64,000 bases of DNA, from assembly GCA_902599955.1 (NCBI GenBank), contig CACKHK010000003.1, positions 1 through 64,000 of the forward strand, written 5' to 3'. The DNA comes from an uncultured Pelagibacteraceae bacterium (GTDB lineage Bacteria > Pseudomonadota > Alphaproteobacteria > Pelagibacterales > Pelagibacteraceae). A program made the translations under genes and the position numbers. Position 1 is the stretch's first letter; each line of letters starts with the position of its first letter. Below are positions 30,985-39,902 of the stretch, piece after piece. The notes under the pieces are model-generated. The model ran no database searches. It saw nothing but the letters and a program-made list of their open reading frames with translations, and was not told the DNA's origin.

Positions 30985-32247
30985 ATGGACAAATTTATTG
31001 TAAAAGGCCCTAGTAAATTAAAGGGAGAGATTGCAATTTCAGGTTCTAAAAATGCTGCTTTACCAATACTAGCATCAACGATTTTATTTGAAAAAGAAGT
31101 TGTAATTAAAAATTTACCAAGAGTGAAAGATATAGATACAATGATTAATCTTTTAAAATCCCTTGGGTCAATAATAAAATTTAGTAAAGATAAAAAAACT
31201 GTTAAAATAACAAAGAAAAAAAAACATAAATTTTTTGCCTCATATTCTCTTGTTAGAACAATGAGGGCTGGAATTTTAGTTTTAGGTGCCCTGGTTGCTA
31301 AGTATCAAAAATCTATTACCTCTTTGCCTGGAGGCTGCTTAATTGGAGCAAGACCTATAAATTATCATTTAAATGCACTTAAAAAACTTGGAATGAAGTA
31401 TGAAATCAAAAAAGGTTACATACATGCAAATTCTAAAGGAAAACTAAAAGGTGCAAAAATTAGATTTTCAAAAATCAGTGTTGGGGCAACTGAAAATACA
31501 ATTATAGCAGCATGCTTAGCGAATGGAATTACAATACTTAGAAATTGTGCAATTGAACCAGAAATAATCGATTTAATAAATTTTTTAAAGTCTGGTGGTG
31601 CTAAAATAAAATTTATTGGTAAGCGGACTGTTAGGATTGAGGGAGTAAAAATTTTAAAAAGTACTATTTACTCAGTTATGTCAGATAGGATAGAAACTGG
31701 AACTTTTTGTGTCGCAGCATGTTTGACTGGTGGTAATTTAAAGATTAATAACTTTGATCCTAAAATTATAAAAGCAGAACTAACTTTACTGAAGAAGGTT
31801 GGAGCTAAAATTAAAACAAGTAAAAATCAAATCCATATACTAGGTCCGAAAAAAATTAAAAATATCACCAATTTGGTCACAAAAGAGTACCCAAATTTTC
31901 CAACAGATTTGCAAGCACAATTCATGGTTCTTTTATGCAAGGCAAAAGGAAAAAGCTCAATAACGGAGAGTATTTTTGAAAATAGATTCATGCATGTTGC
32001 TGAATTAAGAAGATTAGGTGCTGAAATCATAATAAAAAAAAATAAGGCTTTAATTTTAGGCAGCACAAATTTTAAGGCTGCAGAATTAATGTCTAGTGAC
32101 TTAAGAGCATCAGTTGCATTAGTTCTAGCAGCACTTGTTGCCAAAGGCACATCTATTATTAATAGAATTTACCACTTAGATAGAGGATATGAAAATATAG
32201 AGAATAAACTCAGAAAAGTAGGTGTAAAAATAAGACGTATTAGTTGA
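30985..32247 (+). CDS. murA: UDP-N-acetylglucosamine 1-carboxyvinyltransferase
   Basis: First committed step of peptidoglycan synthesis, transferring enolpyruvate from PEP to UDP-GlcNAc. The catalytic loop SLPGGCLIGARPINYH retains the Cys that fosfomycin alkylates in other bacteria. GSKNAALPILAST, SVGATENTIIAACLA and PTDLQAQFMVL are family segments. Length 420 is normal. The stop overlaps the next ATG (TGATG), matching the conserved murA-DUF2948-hisD order. Confidence 0.97.
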   Translation: MDKFIVKGPSKLKGEIAISGSKNAALPILASTILFEKEVVIKNLPRVKDIDTMINLLKSLGSIIKFSKDKKTVKITKKKKHKFFASYSLVRTMRAGILVLGALVAKYQKSITSLPGGCLIGARPINYHLNALKKLGMKYEIKKGYIHANSKGKLKGAKIRFSKISVGATENTIIAACLANGITILRNCAIEPEIIDLINFLKSGGAKIKFIGKRTVRIEGVKILKSTIYSVMSDRIETGTFCVAACLTGGNLKINNFDPKIIKAELTLLKKVGAKIKTSKNQIHILGPKKIKNITNLVTKEYPNFPTDLQAQFMVLLCKAKGKSSITESIFENRFMHVAELRRLGAEIIIKKNKALILGSTNFKAAELMSSDLRASVALVLAALVAKGTSIINRIYHLDRGYENIENKLRKVGVKIRRIS

Positions 32248-32654
32248 TGGAAAATCAATACTTAAAAAAGATAATTGCACAATCTCCCGAAGATCTTAAT
32301 GTCATTTCAGCTTGCTGTTCTGAAGGGAGAGTAAATATAAAAGATGTTAAGTATTTAGCTTCAAATAAGATTTTCCTGATGTCTATATTAAGGCTTAGCA
32401 AAGAGGAGGAAAATAAAAATAAGCAAATAAACAGTATTATTAAATTTGAATTTATAAATTCTTCTAAATCAAAGAATATCGACCAAAAAGACCCGAATCT
32501 TACATTAGAACTCTTAACTATTGATATTTTTAAGAAAGAGCAAAACTTTGAAATAATTATGTTATTTTCGAAAAATAGAATTATAACTCTCTCCGCTGAG
32601 GTAATTGAAGTAACACTAGAGGATCAAAAATTAGAAAATGATAAAACAAATTAA
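32247..32654 (+). CDS. DUF2948-type conserved alphaproteobacterial protein
   Basis: A 135-residue protein beginning MENQYLKKIIAQSPEDLNVI, which by position between murA and hisD and by its core (LMSILRLSKEE, LLTIDIF) corresponds to the DUF2948 family. The function is unknown. ATG 32247 overlaps the murA stop and is chosen over a TTG at 32244. Its end overlaps hisD by 17 bases. There are no membrane segments. Confidence 0.72.
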   Translation: MENQYLKKIIAQSPEDLNVISACCSEGRVNIKDVKYLASNKIFLMSILRLSKEEENKNKQINSIIKFEFINSSKSKNIDQKDPNLTLELLTIDIFKKEQNFEIIMLFSKNRIITLSAEVIEVTLEDQKLENDKTN

Positions 32655-33903
32655 TTGTAATAAAAAAAACTATTTAGATAATTTAACAAAATTTCTAGAC
32701 GCTAGAAGGTCTTCAAAAAAACCTGAAAATAAAATTATATCCAACATCCTTAGCAACATTAAGAAAAATAAAAATAAAGCACTTATAAAATATGAAAAAA
32801 AATTTAGTAAAAATAGTCAAATTAAGCCAAGCATTAAAGAAATAAATAATGCAATTAAATTTCTAGATCCTAAGATTAAAAAAGCAATTGATTTTGCATT
32901 AAAGAGAATATTCAATTTTCACATTAAACAAAAAAACAAGAATATTTTATATAAAGATAGTTTAAATAATAAAATAGAATATAAATATGTGCCAATCCAA
33001 TCAGTAGGAATATATGTTCCAGCAAACTTGCCATCTACATTGTTGATGAATGCAATTCCTGCAAAAATTGCGGGTGTAAAAAGAATTGTACTAGCAAATC
33101 CAAAAAATAATGGAAAACTAAATCCAGCAGTTTTATATGCAGCAAAAAAACTAGGAATAAATGAAATTTATTCTATGGGAGGAGCGCAAGCAATTGGAAG
33201 TTTGGCTTATATTCAAAAAGTAAATAAAATTGTTGGCCCTGGTAATATCTTTGTTGCTGGCGCTAAAAGGCAGGTTTTTGGAGATGTAGGTATAGAAGGT
33301 ATGATTGCAGGCCCTTCAGAAATAACAATATTAGCAGATGGCAAAACTAATTTGAATGAAGTTACAACATCAATGATTGGTCAAGCAGAGCATGATGTAA
33401 ACTCACAGTGTATTTTAATTACAAAAGATATAAATTTAATTAAAAGATTTAAAAAAGATTTGATTGCAAAATTAAAAAAAATACCAAGAAAAAGAATTGC
33501 AGCTAGAAGCATCAAAAATAATGGACTTATTCTAAAAGTAAATAATGATAAGCAGATTATAAATGTAATTAATGAAATAGCTCCTGAACATTTAGAGTTA
33601 AATGTAAGTAACTACAAAAAATATAAAGATAAAATTTTTAATGCAGGAAGTATTTGCATAGGTAAGTACTCTCCTATGGCGTTAAGTGATTATGCTGTTG
33701 GCACAAACCACGTATTACCCACAAATTCATCTGCTAAATTTTCTTCAGGATTAAGTCTTAGTGAATTTTATAAAAAAATCAGCCTGATAACACTCTCAAA
33801 AAAAGGTGTTGAGAAAATAGGAGAATACGCTAAACATCTCGCTGAGTATGAAGAATTAAAAGGTCATGCTTTGAGTATAAAATCTAGAATAAGGAGAAGG
33901 TAA
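32638..33903 (+). CDS. hisD: Histidinol dehydrogenase
   Basis: Zinc enzyme catalysing the last two oxidations of histidine synthesis. The 421-residue product retains the NAD-binding [12 protein letters not shown] and [17 protein letters not shown] segments, the zinc/catalytic [10 protein letters not shown] and APEHLEL, and GTNHVLPT. It is separate from hisSZG, which lie 1 kb downstream. It ends two bases before infA. Confidence 0.96.
   Translation: MIKQINCNKKNYLDNLTKFLDARRSSKKPENKIISNILSNIKKNKNKALIKYEKKFSKNSQIKPSIKEINNAIKFLDPKIKKAIDFALKRIFNFHIKQKNKNILYKDSLNNKIEYKYVPIQSVGIYVPANLPSTLLMNAIPAKIAGVKRIVLANPKNNGKLNPAVLYAAKKLGINEIYSMGGAQAIGSLAYIQKVNKIVGPGNIFVAGAKRQVFGDVGIEGMIAGPSEITILADGKTNLNEVTTSMIGQAEHDVNSQCILITKDINLIKRFKKDLIAKLKKIPRKRIAARSIKNNGLILKVNNDKQIINVINEIAPEHLELNVSNYKKYKDKIFNAGSICIGKYSPMALSDYAVGTNHVLPTNSSAKFSSGLSLSEFYKKISLITLSKKGVEKIGEYAKHLAEYEELKGHALSIKSRIRRR
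33891..33896 (+). promoter_or_regulatory. Shine-Dalgarno sequence deciding the TTG start of infA
   Basis: AAGGAG inside the 3' end of hisD lies nine bases before the TTG at 33906. It is one of the few strong ribosome binding sites in the window and supports initiation at TTG, since no ATG precedes the conserved IF-1 core. Confidence 0.65.
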
Positions 33904-33905
33904 TA

Positions 33906-34124
33906 TTGGCAAAACAAGACTTGTTAGAGTTCAAAGGAAAAGTAATCGATCTTCTTCCCAATGCAATGTTCAGAGTACAATTAGATGAAAATAAACAAAT
34001 TGTAACTGCACATACTGCTGGGAAGTTAAGAAAAAATAGAATTCGAGTTTTGCAAGGTGATAATGTTACTGTTGAGATCAGTCCTTACGACCTATCAAAG
34101 GGACGAATTATTTTTAGATTTTAA
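33906..34124 (+). CDS. infA: Translation initiation factor IF-1
   Basis: OB-fold factor that blocks the A site of the 30S subunit during initiation. The 72 residues are exactly the family length: [20 protein letters not shown], then the [24 protein letters not shown] core. The start is TTG, backed by the AAGGAG at 33891. With infC starting at GTG, both initiation-factor genes here use non-ATG codons. tRNA-Phe starts five bases after the stop. Confidence 0.95.
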   Translation: MAKQDLLEFKGKVIDLLPNAMFRVQLDENKQIVTAHTAGKLRKNRIRVLQGDNVTVEISPYDLSKGRIIFRF

Positions 34125-34129
34125 ATTTT

Positions 34130-34205
34130 GGCTTCGTAGCTCAGTTGGTAGAGCAGAGCCCTGAAAAGGCTTGTGTCGCTGGTTCGAGTCCCGCCGAAGC
34201 CACCA
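34130..34205 (+). tRNA. tRNA-Phe(GAA)
   Basis: Seventy-six bases with acceptor GGCTTCG/CGAAGCC, discriminator A and encoded CCA (34203-34205). The anticodon stem GAGCC/GGCTT encloses CTGAAAA, giving anticodon GAA. The T-stem GCTGG/CCCGC carries one T-C mismatch at the 51-63 pair, a small oddity that could be natural or a base error. It follows infA by five bases. Confidence 0.95.
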
Positions 34206-34322
34206 CAAACTGTAAAAAGTGCGCTTGATTAAAGCTTGCATTCAATTTTAAAATCTAATAACTATCCCGCTAGCTGAAGTTTAGCTAAGTTTAATACAAT
34301 AAAGAAAGAGTAAACAAAAAGT

Positions 34323-34535
34323 ATGAGTACATTAAAAGGTAAAGTAAAGTGGTTCAACGGTAAGAAGGGCTACGGTTTTATAGAAAGAGAAGACGGAGAA
34401 AAAGATTGTTTCGTTCATGCAAGCGCAGTTCGTGAAGCAGGACTTCGTTTTTTGAATGAGAACGACGCTGTAGAATTTGAAATTCAGGATGGAGATAAAG
34501 GTCCTAGCGCTGTAAATTTAAAGAAAACATCTTAA
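34323..34535 (+). CDS. cspA: Cold-shock-domain protein (CspA family)
   Basis: Seventy-residue RNA chaperone with RNP1 [11 protein letters not shown] and RNP2-like DCFVHASAV on a five-stranded OB fold. A purine-rich AAAGAAAGAG 12-21 bases upstream can serve as ribosome binding site. Its codon use is less AT-biased (CGT Arg, GGC Gly), as expected of a highly expressed gene. A 117-base leader separates it from tRNA-Phe, and a strong palindrome follows 21 bases after the stop. Confidence 0.95.
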   Translation: MSTLKGKVKWFNGKKGYGFIEREDGEKDCFVHASAVREAGLRFLNENDAVEFEIQDGDKGPSAVNLKKTS

Positions 34536-34555
34536 AATTTATTTCATTTAAAATT

Positions 34556-34600
34556 TTGTATAGGAATATAGTAGGCAAGCCTACAAATATTCCTATACAA
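34556..34600. repeat. Long near-perfect palindrome downstream of cspA
   Basis: A 14-base outer arm at 34556-34569 (TTGTATAGGAATAT) pairs with 34587-34600, and an inner 6-base arm GTAGGC (34571-34576) pairs with GCCTAC (34579-34584) across a two-base loop, with only one and two unpaired bases at the junction. There is no T-tract on either side, so it is not a classical intrinsic terminator. It may protect the cspA mRNA 3' end, be a small-RNA stem or a protein site. Confidence 0.75.
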
Positions 34601-34748
34601 TACATACTTGCATTTTAAGTTTAAAATGCTATTTAACTCCCATGATTATAAATAGTTACATCCTTGTATCTCACAAAAGACATCATTTTCATGCTGGCTT
34701 ACAGCTAGCTATTTAACTATTTATAAATTTAAATTTAACTCTAATTAG

Positions 34749-34754
34749 TATAAA
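34749..34754 (+). promoter_or_regulatory. Candidate -10 element for tRNA-His/hisS
   Basis: TATAAA lies ten bases before the first base of tRNA-His. No convincing -35 hexamer is visible at 16-18 bases. If used, transcription would begin at or just before the tRNA. Confidence 0.35.
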
Positions 34755-34764
34755 ACAACAATAA

Positions 34765-34839
34765 GCCCTGGTGGTGAAATGGTTATCACGTCAGTTTGTG
34801 GAACTGAAATTTTTGGTTCGATCCCAAGCCAGGGTACCA
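34765..34839 (+). tRNA. tRNA-His(GTG) without encoded G-1
   Basis: Seventy-five bases. The anticodon stem TCAGT/ACTGA encloses TTGTGGA, anticodon GTG. The acceptor pairs G1-U72 then CCCTGG/CCAGGG, the discriminator is A73 and CCA is encoded (34837-34839). The base before G1 is A, so the G-1 that marks tRNA-His in most organisms is not encoded, and A73 cannot pair with one. This is the derived form described for part of the Alphaproteobacteria. hisS starts four bases after the CCA. Confidence 0.95.
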
Positions 34840-34843
34840 AAAA

Positions 34844-36238
34844 ATGAAGAAAGAAAATAAATTAATACCTGGGTTACCACCAGGGTTTGAAGATCGTTGG
34901 GATAAAAAACTCCTTCTCAAAAAAAAGCTTTTATCAGCAATTGAGAATGTTTTTATTAAGTTTGGTGCTGAGCCACTAGAAACTCCATCGTTTGAGATCA
35001 GTGAAAATATTGGATCATTTTTGGCAGAGGATGAAACTAATCCTATGTCTGATGTATTTTCATTTAAAGATGGAGACAAAAATATTACTCTTCGATACGA
35101 TCTATCAAGTCCCCTAGCAAGATTTGTTGCTCAAAATAATCAAGAGTTACCCTCAATTTATAAAAGATACGCTATTCAAAATGTATTTCGTAATGAAAAG
35201 GCAGGCAATGGAAGGTATAGAGAATTTTTGCAAGCAGATTTTGATATTGTTGGAAAAGTTAATTCCTCACAGGCTAATGCTGAGCTTTGTAATTTAATTT
35301 CAGCAGCATTACTTGAATGTGGACTAAAGAAAGATCAATTTACAATCAATGTAAGTAACAGAAAAATAGTTCAGGGACTATTAGATGATTTAAAAATATC
35401 TGAAGAAAAACAGTTAAAAGTTATTAGAGCAATTGATAAACTTGATAAGCCTGGTTTTGGATTAAAAGGTGTAGAAGATCTCTTAAGAAAAGAAAGAAAA
35501 GATAACAGTGGAGCCATTACAAAAGGTGCTGATTTAAATGATGAGCAGGTTGATAAAATATTAAAATATCTGAAAATTAAGGAGTTAAAAGAGCTAAAAC
35601 AAAGCTTAAAAAATCCATTGTCACAAGAGGGAATAAAAGAGTTGGAAGAATTTTTTGTGGTTCTTGGGTATGGATCAAGTTTAGATCAAGTAAAAACTAA
35701 TTTCACAATTGTGAGAGGTTTAGCTTATTACTCTGATTTTATTGTAGAAACAAATTTAAATTTTAAAGTTACAAATAACAAAGGAAAAGAAGTAGATATC
35801 GGCAGTGTTTGCTCAGGAGGAGCCTACGCTAAGCTTATATCAAGATTTAAAGGTGTAGATATTCCAGGAACAGGTATAAGTTTTGGTGTAGACAGACTTT
35901 TATTTGCATTAATGCAATTAGATCAAATTCAATTAGATGAACAAAAACCAGTTTTGGTATGTGTAATGGATCAAAAATATTTACAAAATTATTACGAAAT
36001 TTTAGACCTCTTAAGACAAAATAATATTAATGCTGAAATATTTTTAGATTCTAAAAAAAATCTTGGTAAACAGCTTACTTTTGCAAACAAACGCCAATTA
36101 CCAGTTGCTATTATTTGTGGGGAAAATGAGTTTAAAGATAATACGGTGACAATTAAAAATTTAAAAGGCATTAAGGGAGAGAATAATAAAACTTTTTCAA
36201 AGAAAGATTTAATTAATGAAGTCAAAAAACTTATCTGA
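34844..36238 (+). CDS. hisS: Histidine--tRNA ligase (alphaproteobacterial atypical form)
   Basis: Class II synthetase charging tRNA-His. The 464-residue protein has motif 2 VFRNEKAGNGRYREFLQ followed by ADFDIVG, the His-binding GLAYYSDFIVE, motif 3 FGVDRLLFAL and a C-terminal anticodon-binding domain. Motif 2 and the following ADFD differ from the usual bacterial RHERPQ/GRYRQFHQ form and fit the divergent alphaproteobacterial enzyme that charges tRNA-His lacking G-1. The ATG is only four bases after the tRNA CCA, so after tRNA processing the mRNA would be almost leaderless. It overlaps hisZ by 23 bases. Confidence 0.95.
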   Translation: MKKENKLIPGLPPGFEDRWDKKLLLKKKLLSAIENVFIKFGAEPLETPSFEISENIGSFLAEDETNPMSDVFSFKDGDKNITLRYDLSSPLARFVAQNNQELPSIYKRYAIQNVFRNEKAGNGRYREFLQADFDIVGKVNSSQANAELCNLISAALLECGLKKDQFTINVSNRKIVQGLLDDLKISEEKQLKVIRAIDKLDKPGFGLKGVEDLLRKERKDNSGAITKGADLNDEQVDKILKYLKIKELKELKQSLKNPLSQEGIKELEEFFVVLGYGSSLDQVKTNFTIVRGLAYYSDFIVETNLNFKVTNNKGKEVDIGSVCSGGAYAKLISRFKGVDIPGTGISFGVDRLLFALMQLDQIQLDEQKPVLVCVMDQKYLQNYYEILDLLRQNNINAEIFLDSKKNLGKQLTFANKRQLPVAIICGENEFKDNTVTIKNLKGIKGENNKTFSKKDLINEVKKLI

Positions 36239-37265
36239 GAATATTCTTAAATCTTTAAAATCGAGTAGATTTGATTATATTGATTTAGATACAGTAATAC
36301 CTACCAATTTAATTCTTGAAAGATCCGGTGAGTCATTTAGGAGTTTAATTTTTTCATTTGTCGACCAGAATGGAAAAGAAATTTGTTTAAGACCAGATTT
36401 AACCGTTGCGTCTTGTATTAAATATCTTAATCAAAAAAAAAAACTATCTTCAAAAGTTTTTTACAGCGGGCAAGCATTCAGAAAAGTTCAGAAAAAAACT
36501 GATAAAATTATTAGAGATCAAATAGGCTTTGAGATCTTAGGATCAAAAGATGAGAAAAGAGATGATAAGCAAATCATAAATACAAGTATTAAAGTTATAA
36601 ATAAATTTAGATACAAAACTGGAAGTATAACAATCGGTAACGTCGAAATTTTTCATCTGTTAATTAATAAATTAGATATTCCAAAAAGATGGAGGCTTCG
36701 ATTACAAAGACATTTTTGGAGAGAAAGTTATTTTAATGAATTATTGAAACGTTTAGAGACTAACTCAGATGTAGACGAAACAATCGTTGAATTTGATAAA
36801 AAAAGATATCTGAAAATGTTTAAACAAAATCAAAATAGAAATATTGCAGGACGTACTTTGAGAGAAATTTTGATGAGGTTTGATAATAAAATTAGAGACC
36901 CTAGAAGACAAATAAAAGGCCAAAATGTTGTAAAAGTTATTAGAGACTATTTAAAAATTAGTTGTCCTATGAGCAAAGCAGCAACTACTCTAAATACTTT
37001 TTTTAAACAAAATAAAATCAATCTTAGTGTTGGAAAAAATTATTTTCCAATAACTACAGATAAAGTTTCAAAGTTAAATGTAAATTTTTCATCTTCATTC
37101 GGCAGACATTTAGAATATTACACAGGTATGGTTTTTAAAATTCAAACAAAGGTAAAATCAAAAAAAATTGAGGTAAATGGTGGACGTTATGACAATCTTA
37201 TTAGTAATTTAGGATCTAAAATAAAGGTCCCAGCTGTAGGAGGCGCAATAAACTTAAATGATTAA
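36216..37265 (+). CDS. hisZ: ATP phosphoribosyltransferase regulatory subunit HisZ
   Basis: HisRS-like protein without aminoacylation activity that partners the short HisG to form active, feedback-regulated ATP-PRT. The 349-residue product keeps degenerate class II motifs (LRPDLTVASCIKYLN, FYSGQAFRKVQKK, FGRHLEYYTGMVF) but lacks the HisRS anticodon domain. It lies between hisS and hisG, overlapping each, which supports the assignment. Confidence 0.9.
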   Translation: MKSKNLSENILKSLKSSRFDYIDLDTVIPTNLILERSGESFRSLIFSFVDQNGKEICLRPDLTVASCIKYLNQKKKLSSKVFYSGQAFRKVQKKTDKIIRDQIGFEILGSKDEKRDDKQIINTSIKVINKFRYKTGSITIGNVEIFHLLINKLDIPKRWRLRLQRHFWRESYFNELLKRLETNSDVDETIVEFDKKRYLKMFKQNQNRNIAGRTLREILMRFDNKIRDPRRQIKGQNVVKVIRDYLKISCPMSKAATTLNTFFKQNKINLSVGKNYFPITTDKVSKLNVNFSSSFGRHLEYYTGMVFKIQTKVKSKKIEVNGGRYDNLISNLGSKIKVPAVGGAINLND

Positions 37266-37935
37266 AATTGGCATTCCTAGCAAAGGTAGACTTAGAAAAG
37301 ATACTTTAAGTATTTTTAAAAATAAAAATCTTAAAATTTTATCAGAAAGAGGAGAAAGAGACCTTTTTGGATATATAAAAGGAAATAATAAAATTAAAAT
37401 AGTATATTTGCATGCAAGAGAAATTATAGAAAGATTAGGGGATGGTTCTTTAGATATAGGTTTTTCAGGCTATGATTTACTAAAAGAGTCTGAATTAAAT
37501 GTTCAAAAAAAAATTATTATTAATAAAAAACTCGATTATGGAAATGCAACTTTAGTTGTAGCTGTTCCTGACGAGTGGATAGATGTCCAAACACTTGCTG
37601 ATTTAGAGGAAATATCTTTTGATTTTAAAGATAATAAGAAAAGTAGATTAAGAGTTGCAACAAAATATCCAAATTTGACCAAAGAATTTTTATTTTCAAA
37701 AGGAGTAACTCAATTTAAATTAGTACCTTCTCTTGGAGCAACTGAGGTATATCCATTTACTGGTTCATCTGAGATTTTAACCGATATAACCAGTACAGGA
37801 GAGACTTTAAAAGCTAACAATTTAAGAATATTAAAGGATGGAAATATTCTTAAAAGTACAGCAATCTTAATGTCGAATAAAAAATCAAGTAACCAAATTG
37901 GTTTAAAGAAAATTTTAAATTTACTTAGTTCTTAG
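37258..37935 (+). CDS. hisG: ATP phosphoribosyltransferase catalytic subunit (short form)
   Basis: First enzyme of histidine biosynthesis. The 225-residue short form lacks the C-terminal regulatory ACT-like domain and needs HisZ, encoded just upstream. Visible segments are IGIPSKGRLRKDTL, LGDGSLDIGFSGYDLL, RVATKYPNLTKEF and DITSTGETLKANNL. It overlaps hisZ by eight bases. No attenuator was recognised upstream of hisS. Confidence 0.94.
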   Translation: MIKIGIPSKGRLRKDTLSIFKNKNLKILSERGERDLFGYIKGNNKIKIVYLHAREIIERLGDGSLDIGFSGYDLLKESELNVQKKIIINKKLDYGNATLVVAVPDEWIDVQTLADLEEISFDFKDNKKSRLRVATKYPNLTKEFLFSKGVTQFKLVPSLGATEVYPFTGSSEILTDITSTGETLKANNLRILKDGNILKSTAILMSNKKSSNQIGLKKILNLLSS

Positions 37936-37979
37936 CTTTTCTAATTGAATTTCAAAATTTCACGTATATCCTACGAATC

Positions 37980-39080
37980 ATGTATACTATAATTCTTATT
38001 TTACTTTCACTCTCACTTATTAGTTCAGTATTAATTATATATTTGAATTTTAAATCAAAGAATGAAACTCATAATGAGAAAGAAAATCAGGAGATTCAAA
38101 GACTAAATCAAGAAATTATAAATTTAAAAGAATCTTTAAATACAACAATAAATAGTACTATGAGCTCAATGGCTACTTCTTTTAATAATCTTTCATCAGG
38201 TGTAACAAAAGATATGACAAATGCTTTAACTCAAGTAGATCAAAAAGTAGCTTCCTTTAATGCTCAAGTTGAAAATTTGAATGAAAGTCAGAAGGGAATT
38301 AATCAAATATTGGCAGGTGTTAAAAAGTATGGAACCTTAGCTGAGTTTAGTTTGGGCTCCCTGATTAAGGATTTGTTGCCAGCATCTCAATATTCATCAA
38401 ATGTAAAAATGAAAGAAGATACGGGTGAAAATGTTGAATTTGCAATTAAACTTCAAGATGGGATTTTGGTTCCAGTTGATAGCCACTTTCCAGTTGAAAG
38501 ATTTAAGGCCATCCAAGATGCTCATCAGGAAGATGACAAGAAAGCTATGGCTGATGCAAGAACTAAACTTGCTAGAGCATTTAAAGAAAAAGCTAAAAGC
38601 GTGAATGAAAAATATATCGTTCCACCTAAAACAACAGATTTTGCAATTGTTTATGCGCCAACTGAAAGTTTATTTTTAGAATTAGCTAATTATCAAGATT
38701 CATCTACAAAAGAATTATTAACTCAAGAATTAATGAAGAAATATAAAGTAACTATCATGGGCCCTAATAATTTATCTGGTTACTTACAATCACTTCATAT
38801 GGGATTTCAGAGCTTACGAATTAAAAAACATGCATCTGAAATATATGATCATTTAAAAAAAATAAGCACCAGATTTAATATGCATTTTAATAATGTTTTA
38901 GTTTTAAGAAAAAAATTAGAAGAAGCAATGTCGGTCGTTGATAGTTTTGGCAAAGATGCTAGAGCAATAAACAGAAGTATTGACTCAATAAAAAATCCTA
39001 ATGATGACGATGATCCAGATCCAAGTTCTCCATCTCCAATTTCTGGTTACGGTCAGGATGAAAAACGAAAAGTTTCTTAA
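37980..39080 (+). CDS. rmuC: RmuC-family protein (DNA recombination)
   Basis: RmuC limits inversion at repeats in E. coli and has a nuclease-like core. The 366-residue product has an N-terminal membrane anchor (residues 3-24), a coiled coil (about 30-110) and the RmuC domain with GTLAEFSLGSLIKDLLP, VPVDSHFPVERFKAI, YIVPPKTTDFAIVYAPTES and MGPNNLSGYLQSLHMGF. The C-terminus is acidic and Pro/Ser-rich. It is the first of three consecutive nuclease-type genes. Confidence 0.93.
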   Translation: MYTIILILLSLSLISSVLIIYLNFKSKNETHNEKENQEIQRLNQEIINLKESLNTTINSTMSSMATSFNNLSSGVTKDMTNALTQVDQKVASFNAQVENLNESQKGINQILAGVKKYGTLAEFSLGSLIKDLLPASQYSSNVKMKEDTGENVEFAIKLQDGILVPVDSHFPVERFKAIQDAHQEDDKKAMADARTKLARAFKEKAKSVNEKYIVPPKTTDFAIVYAPTESLFLELANYQDSSTKELLTQELMKKYKVTIMGPNNLSGYLQSLHMGFQSLRIKKHASEIYDHLKKISTRFNMHFNNVLVLRKKLEEAMSVVDSFGKDARAINRSIDSIKNPNDDDDPDPSSPSPISGYGQDEKRKVS

Positions 39081-39091
39081 AGCCTAAATGA

Positions 39092-39778
39092 ATGAAATGG
39101 AGTAATAAATTTATTTATCCAAAATCTACAAGGTCAATTGAGGATGGATATAGAAAATATTCCTTAGGTGAGGAAAAACTACCAAGTGTTACTACAATTT
39201 TAAGTGCTACTAAATCCGAAGAGGAAAAGGCAGCTATCAAAAATTGGCAGGAGCGGGTAGGTTTTAAGGAAGCAAATAGAATTAAGACTGAAGCCTCTTC
39301 AAGAGGAACGTCAATGCACTCTTATATTGAAGATTATTTAAGAGGAAGAATTAACGAAAGCTTTTTTGAAAGTAATGAACAATACAAAAATATGGCCAAA
39401 GAAATAATTGAAAAGGGGGTAAATAATAAATTAGATGAAATTTATGGGCTGGAAGAAACTATTTATTATCCAGAGCAATATGCTGGAACTGCAGATTTAA
39501 TTGGAATTTATCAGGGCAAAGATGTCATAATAGATTTTAAGCAGAGTAATAAACCAAAAAAAATAGATTATATTCAAGATTATTTCTTGCAACTTGGAGC
39601 ATATACTTTGGCTCACGATGTCGTACATGGAACAAAAATGAAAGCAGGGATAATCTTACTCTGTACAAAAGATATTCTGTTTCAAGAATTTAAAATTGAA
39701 GGTGCAGAATTAGAGATGTATCAAAATTTATTCATGGGAAGAGTTAAAAAATTTTACGAGATGAATAATATAGCTTGA
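39092..39778 (+). CDS. MGME1-like PD-(D/E)XK exonuclease
   Basis: A 228-residue protein that resembles the MGME1/Ddk1 single-strand exonuclease of mitochondria and some phage exonucleases. The conserved start of the family is KLPSVTTILSATKSEEE (30-46), then a His in RGTSMHSYIE (about 76). The PD-(D/E)XK core is AGTADLIGIY with Asp135, VIIDFKQS with Asp148 and Lys150, and QLGAY with Gln167. It likely trims single-stranded DNA ends or flaps. It lies 11 bases after rmuC and before an ExoI-like gene. Confidence 0.75.
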   Translation: MKWSNKFIYPKSTRSIEDGYRKYSLGEEKLPSVTTILSATKSEEEKAAIKNWQERVGFKEANRIKTEASSRGTSMHSYIEDYLRGRINESFFESNEQYKNMAKEIIEKGVNNKLDEIYGLEETIYYPEQYAGTADLIGIYQGKDVIIDFKQSNKPKKIDYIQDYFLQLGAYTLAHDVVHGTKMKAGIILLCTKDILFQEFKIEGAELEMYQNLFMGRVKKFYEMNNIA

Positions 39779-39902
39779 CTTTAACCAACCAATACATAGA
39801 ACAGAAGAAACTAACTAGAAGCTACTTGTTTAGATGCAAAGGTTTAGTCTTAAAAAACTTTCCAAAAACCCATCAAAACAAAGCTAATTTGAGGTTAATA
39901 AT
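39779..39902. other. Spacer between the two exonuclease genes
   Basis: A 124-base stretch with no convincing open frame, hairpin-terminator or RNA. It ends with GAGGTTAATAAT just before the next ATG, where GAGG may act as ribosome binding site. Nothing else is recognised. Confidence 0.5.

Larger units (their letters stand above)
34536..34764. other. Structured non-coding spacer between cspA and tRNA-His
   Basis: The longest spacer in the window, 229 bases. It holds a long hairpin (34556-34600), a second perfect 9-base inverted repeat GCATTTTAA/TTAAAATGC at 34610-34618 and 34621-34629, and an 11-base direct repeat GCTATTTAACT at 34628-34638 and 34708-34718, exactly 80 bases apart. No open frame of interest was seen. 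It could host a small RNA or the cspA 3' UTR. Confidence 0.55.

Noticed and set aside
34556..34600. Intrinsic terminator for cspA
   Set aside because: The hairpin is strong but no T-tract follows on either strand.
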